A stretch of DNA of 64,000 nucleotides from Acidobacteriota bacterium (GTDB lineage: Bacteria; Acidobacteriota; Terriglobia; Terriglobales; Acidobacteriaceae). Under the pieces are notes generated by a model. It was not told where the DNA came from, ran no database searches, and was given only the letters and a program-made list of their open reading frames with translations. Positions 58,277 to 64,000 of this stretch are shown piece after piece. How positions within the stretch are numbered: position 1 is the stretch's first letter; every line of letters starts with the position of its first letter. Location of the stretch: the NCBI GenBank assembly GCA_021846275.1, contig JAJZBZ010000001.1, positions 310,001-374,000 on the forward strand. The letters run 5' to 3'. Position numbers and translations under genes: made by a program.

Positions 58277-59920
58277 ATGACGACCATCCCTCTCACCGGT
58301 GCCGCGGTCCTTCGCAGCGGCCTCGCCGCGTCCGCGCCAAAGCCCGCGCCGCAACAAGCGGCTCCCGCATCCGCCAGCTTCCACGCACACAATCCCGCCA
58401 CCGGCGCGGCTCTCGAACCCGTCTTCCACTCCGCCACTGAAGCCGACGTGGACCATGCCGCCGCGCTCGCCCGGCAAGCGGCACCGCATCTTGCCTCGGC
58501 CAGCGGCAGTCAGCGCGCCTCGCTGCTGCGCCTCATCGCCGAAAAACTCCTCGCATCGCAGCCTCAGATCGTCGAGCGCGCCGCGCTTGAAACCGGCCTG
58601 CCGCCTGCGCGACTCAACGGCGAGATGGGCCGTACCGTGACGCAGCTTCGCCTCTTCGCCGACCTCGCCGCCGAAGGCTCCTGGGTCGATGCCCGTATCG
58701 ACGAAGCACAACCTGACCGCAAGCCCACGCCGCGTCCCGCCGTCTGCTCCATGCTGCGCCCGCTCGGCCCGGTCGTCGTCTTCGGAGCCAGCAATTTTCC
58801 GCTCGCGTTTTCCGTTGCCGGCGGAGACACAGCCGCCGCGCTCGCCGCCGGCTGCCCCGTCCTCGTCAAGGCCCATCCCGCCCATCCCGGCACCAGCGAA
58901 CTGGTGGCCCGCGTGATCTGCGCCTCCGTCGCCGAACTCGGCTTCCCGGACGGCAGTTTTTCTCACCTCGCCGATGCCGGTTTCACGATTGGCTCCGCGC
59001 TCGTCCGTCACCCGGCCGTGCGCGCCATCGCCTTCACCGGCTCCACCGCCGGCGGACAGGCGCTCATGCGCCTTGCCGCCGAGCGCCCCGAACCCATCCC
59101 CTGCTTTGCCGAGATGGGCAGCGTCAATCCCGTCTTCATCCTTCCCCAGGCCATGCACGCGCGCCCGGAAGCCATCGCCAACGGCCTTGCCGCATCCTTC
59201 ACCCTCGGCTCCGGCCAGTTCTGCACCAAGCCCGGCATCGTCTTCCTGCCGCGCCACGCGCCCGATTCCTTCCTCCAATCCCTGCGCTCGACCGTCGCCG
59301 CCCTGCCGCCGCTCGGAATGCTCACCTCCACCATCGCCACGCGCTTCCAGCAATCCCTCGCCGCGCGCACCCAGGACGCGGGCACAGCCAGCGTATTCGC
59401 CACCGCAGCCTGCCCACCCAAGGCGACCGAAGGCACCGCCAACGCAGCCACAGCCCAGGCCACCGTCTTTCACCTCGGCCTGGAGGATTTCCTCGCTCGT
59501 CCTGCGCTTCAGGACGAGATATTCGGCCCCACGGTGATCCTCGTCCGCTACGACCGCGCCGAACAACTCGCCCACGCCGCTGACCGGCTCCACGGCCAGC
59601 TTACGGCCACCCTGCACGCCGACGAAGCCGACCTCGCGCTCGCCGCGCCGCTTCTGGCCGCGCTCGAAGCCCGCGCCGGACGCCTCGTCTGGAACGCCTT
59701 CCCCACCGGCGTCGAGGTCTGCCACGCCATGGTCCACGGCGGCCCGTTTCCCGCCACTTCGGACAGTCGTTTCACCTCCGTCGGCACGGCCTCCATCCTG
59801 CGTTTCGCCCGACCTGTCTGTTTTCAGGACATTCCCGACCCCCTGCTCCCGCCCGAACTGCAACCAGCCAACCCCCTCGGCATCGAGAGGCTCATCAACG
59901 GCGTCCGGGCGCGGCGATAA
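58277..59920 (+). CDS. NADP-dependent aldehyde dehydrogenase (alpha-ketoglutaric semialdehyde dehydrogenase-like)
   Basis: GPVVVFGASNFPLAFSVAGGDTAAALAAGCPVLVKAHPAHPGTSELVA, FTGSTAGGQALMRLA, GSGQFCTKPGIV. Confidence 0.92.
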   Translation: MTTIPLTGAAVLRSGLAASAPKPAPQQAAPASASFHAHNPATGAALEPVFHSATEADVDHAAALARQAAPHLASASGSQRASLLRLIAEKLLASQPQIVERAALETGLPPARLNGEMGRTVTQLRLFADLAAEGSWVDARIDEAQPDRKPTPRPAVCSMLRPLGPVVVFGASNFPLAFSVAGGDTAAALAAGCPVLVKAHPAHPGTSELVARVICASVAELGFPDGSFSHLADAGFTIGSALVRHPAVRAIAFTGSTAGGQALMRLAAERPEPIPCFAEMGSVNPVFILPQAMHARPEAIANGLAASFTLGSGQFCTKPGIVFLPRHAPDSFLQSLRSTVAALPPLGMLTSTIATRFQQSLAARTQDAGTASVFATAACPPKATEGTANAATAQATVFHLGLEDFLARPALQDEIFGPTVILVRYDRAEQLAHAADRLHGQLTATLHADEADLALAAPLLAALEARAGRLVWNAFPTGVEVCHAMVHGGPFPATSDSRFTSVGTASILRFARPVCFQDIPDPLLPPELQPANPLGIERLINGVRARR

Positions 59921-60086
59921 CTCCCGCCGCAAACGCGTCCTTTGCCGCCCGCGCCCGACGGCGCGCTTTTGAGAATTTCTGCGAAATCCGGAAAGAATTT
60001 CCCGTCGCCAGCCCGGATTGCGGGTAGACTGTTAGAACCTGTGCAAACAGTGGAATTGATGCAACGAAACGAGGGAACGATAGAAA

Positions 60087-60397
60087 TGGCCGGTGACATA
60101 CAACTCACGTGCAGCGATTGTGGACGAGAATTCACTTATACCGCTGCGGATCAAAGCTTTTATCAGGAACGCGGCTATTCTGCCCCGAAGCGTTGCAAAT
60201 CCTGTCGTCAGGCCAAGAAGGCCGATCAGCAGGGTGGCGGCGGCTACGGGGGCGGGCGCTCCTCCACGGCAACCACGGTCGTCTGCGCCGGATGCGGCCA
60301 GCAGACCACGGTCCCCTTCGAGCCGCGCGGCGACCGTCCCGTCTACTGCCGCGACTGCTTCCAGGCACAGAAGGCTCAGTCCGGACGCCGTTACTGA
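60087..60397 (+). CDS. Zinc-ribbon protein with two paired-Cys modules
   Basis: LTCSDCGREFTYTAADQSFYQERGYSAPKRCKSCR and VVCAGCGQQTTVPFEPRGDRPVYCRDCF; start refined to 60087. Confidence 0.88.
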
Positions 60398-60569
60398 GGC
60401 TCTTCCAACTGCTCGAAAAAACCGAATCACCCCAGCGGCTGCGCGTCTCTGTCTCGACGTCAGCCGCTTTGGTTTTTCCTGCCCGCCAGCCAGTTCCATT
60501 TTTCCCCCTGCACGCTCCCGCGTGACCGTCATCACACAGTTTCCGTCCCGCCCGGTGCCACTCTTGGAC

Positions 60570-61190
60570 ATGCCCCGCGCAAGCCAGTCCCGCGCCAGCC
60601 AATCCATCTCCGGCACTGCCGCCTCGCAGCGGTCGGCAAACTCCGTGCCCCTGAACGAATCCGCAACCGAGCCAGCCCCGACTCCCGTCGCAGATGCCAC
60701 ACTCATCGCCATGCTCAGCGCCCGTGCTCACGCTCACCTCTGCTCCACCGACGAAACGCTCTTCCGCCAGGGCCAGTCCCCGGAAGCCGTCTATCTCCTC
60801 GACCAGGGCCAGGTCACGCTCACCGCCGACACCGTCGGCCAGGAGTGCGTCTTCGCGCTCCAGTCGCAGCCCGGCTCCATCTTCGGCCTGCCCGGCGTGC
60901 TCAGCAACGCGCCCTACTCGCTCACCGCCATCGCCCGCTCCGGCACACGGCTTCACATCCTCTCGCGCGGCGACTTTCATCAACTCCTGACCGAACACCC
61001 CGAACTCAGCTTTCAGGCGCTGCGCATCCTCGCCGCCGAGGTCCACTCCGCGCGGCACATCCTGCAGAGCGCACTCACCGACGAAGTCCTCGCCCACCGC
61101 GCCGCCCGCAAGCGCGCCTCGCGCACCACGCGGTCTGTAAGCTCCAACCCCGCCAGTTCCGATCACAGCGGCTCCGGTCCCCGCGCCTGA
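60570..61190 (+). CDS. Cyclic-nucleotide-binding-domain protein (Crp/Fnr effector domain only)
   Basis: DETLFRQGQSPEAVYLLDQGQVTLTADTVGQECVFALQSQPGSIFGLPGVLSNAPYSLTAIARSGTRLHIL; ends without an HTH; start estimated. Confidence 0.8.
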   Translation: MPRASQSRASQSISGTAASQRSANSVPLNESATEPAPTPVADATLIAMLSARAHAHLCSTDETLFRQGQSPEAVYLLDQGQVTLTADTVGQECVFALQSQPGSIFGLPGVLSNAPYSLTAIARSGTRLHILSRGDFHQLLTEHPELSFQALRILAAEVHSARHILQSALTDEVLAHRAARKRASRTTRSVSSNPASSDHSGSGPRA

Positions 61191-61219
61191 CCCTCCGCAT
61201 TTCCGATACAATCACCGGC

Positions 61220-62719
61220 GTGCAGACCAGTCTCTTCGATCTCTACAAAATCGGCGTCGGACCCTCCAGCTCACACACCATGGGCCCCATGCGCGCCGCC
61301 TGCGAATTCGCCCAATCCCTCGCCAACTCCGCCCTGCTCCCCACCGTCACCCGCATCACCGTCGATCTCTACGGCTCGCTCGCCCTCACCGGTCGCGGCC
61401 ACGCCACCGACCGCGCCATCCTGCTCGGACTCAGCGGCCAGCAGCCCGCCACCATCGACCCCGCCGCCATCGACTCGCTCGTCGATTCCATCCGCTCCAC
61501 GCGCCGCCTGCTTCTGGCCGCGCAGCGCGAAATTCCCTTCGACGAGGACCGCGACCTGCTCTGGCAGCGCGACACCCTCATCCCGCCCGGTGCCGTCACC
61601 CAGCACCCCAACGGCATGCGCTTCCGTGCCTGGAGCAAGCCCGCGAATGCCGCTGAAAACACCGGCGAAAACAGCCCCGAAACCCTGCTCCGCGAAGCCA
61701 CCGTCTTCTCCATCGGCGGCGGATTCCTCCTGGACGACGGCGAGACTGCTGCCTCAAAATCCACAGCTCAAAAATCCATCACCCCGCTGCCCCACCCGTT
61801 TTCGAGCGCCGCCCAACTGCTCGACGCCGCTCACAGCGCCCACCTCCGCATCGACGAGCTGATGCTCGCCAACGAGTGCGCGCTCGGCTCGCTCACCCCT
61901 GACGCCGTCCACGCGCGCATCCGGATCATCTGGCAAACCATGCACGACTGCATCGAACGCGGCATCGCCACCGAGGGCATCCTTCCCGGCGGACTCAAAG
62001 TCCGCCGCCGCGCTCACCGCCTCGCCGCGCGCCTCACCGAAACACAAGCAGGCAGCGCGCAGCCCAACGAAACCCAGCCCAACAAAACCCAGCCCAGCCC
62101 AAGCCAGCCCGCAGCGCCCGATCCGCTCGCCGCCCTCGACTGGCTCACCGTCTACGCCATGGCCGTCAACGAAGAAAACGCCGGCGGCGGGCGCGTCGTC
62201 ACCGCTCCCACCAACGGTGCCGCCGGCGTCATTCCCGCTGTCGCTCGTTACTACCTCCGCTTCGTCGAAAACGCCAGTGAATCCGGACTCCTGCGTTTCT
62301 TCCTCACCTCGGCCGCCATCGGCATCCTCTACAAGGAAAACGCCTCCATCTCCGGCGCCGAAGTCGGCTGCCAGGGCGAGGTTGGCGTCGCCTGCTCCAT
62401 GGCCGCCGCCGGTCTCGTCGCCGCCCAGCTCGGCACCAACGGCCAGGTCGAGCACGCCGCCGAAATCGCCATGGAACATAACCTCGGCATGACCTGCGAC
62501 CCCATCGGCGGACTCGTCCAGATCCCCTGCATCGAGCGCAACGCCATGGCCGCCGCCAAGGCCGTCCACGCCGCACGCATCGCCATGCAGGAGCCGGAGG
62601 AGCACAAAGTCTCCCTCGATCAGGTCATACGCACCATGTACCTCACCGGCCTCGACATGCAGTCTCGCTACAAGGAAACCTCGCTCGCCGGCCTCGCCCT
62701 CAGCCAGATCGAGTGCTGA
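61220..62719 (+). CDS. sdaA: L-serine ammonia-lyase, single chain
   Basis: GTG start; [94 protein letters not shown]. Confidence 0.94.
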   Translation: MQTSLFDLYKIGVGPSSSHTMGPMRAACEFAQSLANSALLPTVTRITVDLYGSLALTGRGHATDRAILLGLSGQQPATIDPAAIDSLVDSIRSTRRLLLAAQREIPFDEDRDLLWQRDTLIPPGAVTQHPNGMRFRAWSKPANAAENTGENSPETLLREATVFSIGGGFLLDDGETAASKSTAQKSITPLPHPFSSAAQLLDAAHSAHLRIDELMLANECALGSLTPDAVHARIRIIWQTMHDCIERGIATEGILPGGLKVRRRAHRLAARLTETQAGSAQPNETQPNKTQPSPSQPAAPDPLAALDWLTVYAMAVNEENAGGGRVVTAPTNGAAGVIPAVARYYLRFVENASESGLLRFFLTSAAIGILYKENASISGAEVGCQGEVGVACSMAAAGLVAAQLGTNGQVEHAAEIAMEHNLGMTCDPIGGLVQIPCIERNAMAAAKAVHAARIAMQEPEEHKVSLDQVIRTMYLTGLDMQSRYKETSLAGLALSQIEC

Positions 62720-62818
62720 GCCGGAATCGAGCGCGAAGCGACAATTGTGCGCGTAGCCAGCGACCCGCGCCGTGCGTCCTCGCCGCCCATTCCGTACACT
62801 GAATAAGCACAGAAATCC

Positions 62819-63628
62819 ATGACCCGCCGCCGCTGGATCGCCTCCGAATTCGACCGCGAAACCGCCACCCTCACCGGCGCTCAGGCCGACCATCTCGCCC
62901 GCGTCCTCCGCGCCACCGCCGGCATGCAGGCTGAGATCGTCGCCGGTGACCGTCTCTTTCGCGCCGTCGTCGCCGAGGTCGCCCCCGCCGCCGTCCGCTT
63001 CCGCCTCGAAGAGGAACTCCCCGCAGCATCGCCATCCGCGCCGCCCGTCACCCTGCTCGTCGCCGTCTTCAAATTCGACCGCCTCGAATGGGCCATCGAA
63101 AAAGCCACCGAACTCGGCGTCGCCGCCATCCATCCCGCCCTCGCGCGCCGCACCGAAAAACACCTCGCACAGGCTGCCGCCGCGCGCGTCCAGCGCTGGC
63201 GACGCATCGCCATCGAAGCCACCCAACAGAGCCGCGGCAGCTTCGTCCCCGCCATCCACGACCCGCAGCCGCTCGCCACGCTACTCGCCGCGCCGCTCGA
63301 AACTCCCGCCGCCGACACGCGCATCCTGCTCTCCGAGCACGAAGCTGTCAATCCCTCCGCGCTCACGCTCGCCGACCGCATCCAGTCTCTCGCCGCCAGT
63401 TCCGAAGCCGCCGTCACGCTCGCCATCGGCCCCGAAGGCGGCTGGACCAGCGAAGAAACTGCGCGCTTCGCCGAAACCGGCTGGCTCGCCGCCTCGCTCG
63501 GCCCGCGCATCCTCCGCGCAGAGACCGCCATCATCGCCAGCCTCGCCATCACTGCGTCCCTGCTCGCCACTGACGGCCCCCATCCGCCATCAACCGCGCA
63601 GCAGTCTTTTCACCCGCGCTCCACCTGA
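62819..63628 (+). CDS. rsmE: 16S rRNA (uracil(1498)-N(3))-methyltransferase
   Basis: RRRWIASEFDRETATLTGAQADHLARVLRA, AIGPEGGWTSEETARFAETGW, LGPRILRAETAIIASLA. Confidence 0.93.
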   Translation: MTRRRWIASEFDRETATLTGAQADHLARVLRATAGMQAEIVAGDRLFRAVVAEVAPAAVRFRLEEELPAASPSAPPVTLLVAVFKFDRLEWAIEKATELGVAAIHPALARRTEKHLAQAAAARVQRWRRIAIEATQQSRGSFVPAIHDPQPLATLLAAPLETPAADTRILLSEHEAVNPSALTLADRIQSLAASSEAAVTLAIGPEGGWTSEETARFAETGWLAASLGPRILRAETAIIASLAITASLLATDGPHPPSTAQQSFHPRST

Positions 63629-64000
63629 AACGCATACGGCGCTCGTTCCCGCCGAGCCATCTCCCGCACCACGCGCAGAAACCCCATCGCCGCATGCGAC
63701 AGATTCGCGTCTCGCCGATGCACCAGCCGCAGCACGCGACGCAGCCGCAGTTCGTCCACGGCCACGCCCACCAGTTCGCCCGTCTCCAGCTCGCGCTCCA
63801 CCGTCAGCCGCGGCAGCAGCGCAACCCCGTCGCCCATCGCCACAAACCGCTTGATCGCCTCAATCGTCGGCAGCTCCACATGGATATTCAGCGGCGTCCG
63901 ATGCCGCTCAAACGCCTCAATCACCTGCCGCCGCAGCGGCGAAGCCACATTGTGCGCCACAAAACTTTCCCCGCCCAGCTCGCCAATCGATACCCGCTCC
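63610..64000 (-). CDS. LysR-family regulator, C-terminal effector domain (runs off the window)
   Basis: IHVELPTIEAIKRFVAMGDGVALLPRLTVERELETGELVGVAVDELRLRRVLRLVHRRDANLSHAAMGFLRVV; frame stays open to 64000. Confidence 0.85.
   Translation of the reverse strand, partial: ERVSIGELGGESFVAHNVASPLRRQVIEAFERHRTPLNIHVELPTIEAIKRFVAMGDGVALLPRLTVERELETGELVGVAVDELRLRRVLRLVHRRDANLSHAAMGFLRVVREMARRERAPYAFQVERG

Noticed and set aside
58265-59932. 555-aa antisense ORF opposite the aldehyde dehydrogenase
   Set aside because: Gly/Asp/Glu-rich low-complexity mirror of GC-rich coding sequence.
61754-63259. 501-aa antisense ORF spanning sdaA and rsmE
   Set aside because: Crosses two clearly real genes; skewed composition, no domain.

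Overview
This 64 kb GC-rich bacterial window looks acidobacterial, judging from general protein character only; no search was run. Most of it is ordinary chromosome. Housekeeping genes include galE, serB, acsA, two tandem cyclophilins, gcdH, an MlaE/MlaF-type ABC pair, mscL, polA, queA, recG, sdaA and rsmE. A reverse-strand dcw cell wall/division cluster runs mraZ-rsmH-ftsL-ftsI-murE-murF-mraY-murD-ftsW-murG. tRNA-Ser(CGA) and tRNA-Pro(CGG) genes are present. The accessory part is about 2.3-7.93 kb: a decaying mobile-element zone ending at tRNA-Ser. It holds an IS3-family element with TIRs and an A7 frameshift site, an IS630-type transposase with a catalytic Asp->Tyr change, an acyltransferase-3 gene split by an in-frame TAA, and an IS256-type transposase split by an in-frame TAG. 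Just outside the tRNA-Ser 3' end is a short array of RGACRT repeats, two groups of three at exact 10-bp spacing, resembling integrase arm-type sites. A tyrosine-recombinase C-terminal relic also abuts tRNA-Pro. Other items worth checking are an M48-like protein that has lost its HExxH histidine, twin palindromes upstream of an AHSA1/ArsR operon, a zinc ribbon on MscL, an inserted segment in RecG, and a duplicated Shine-Dalgarno repeat before murD. I found no CRISPR array and no convincing new defence or biosynthetic system.
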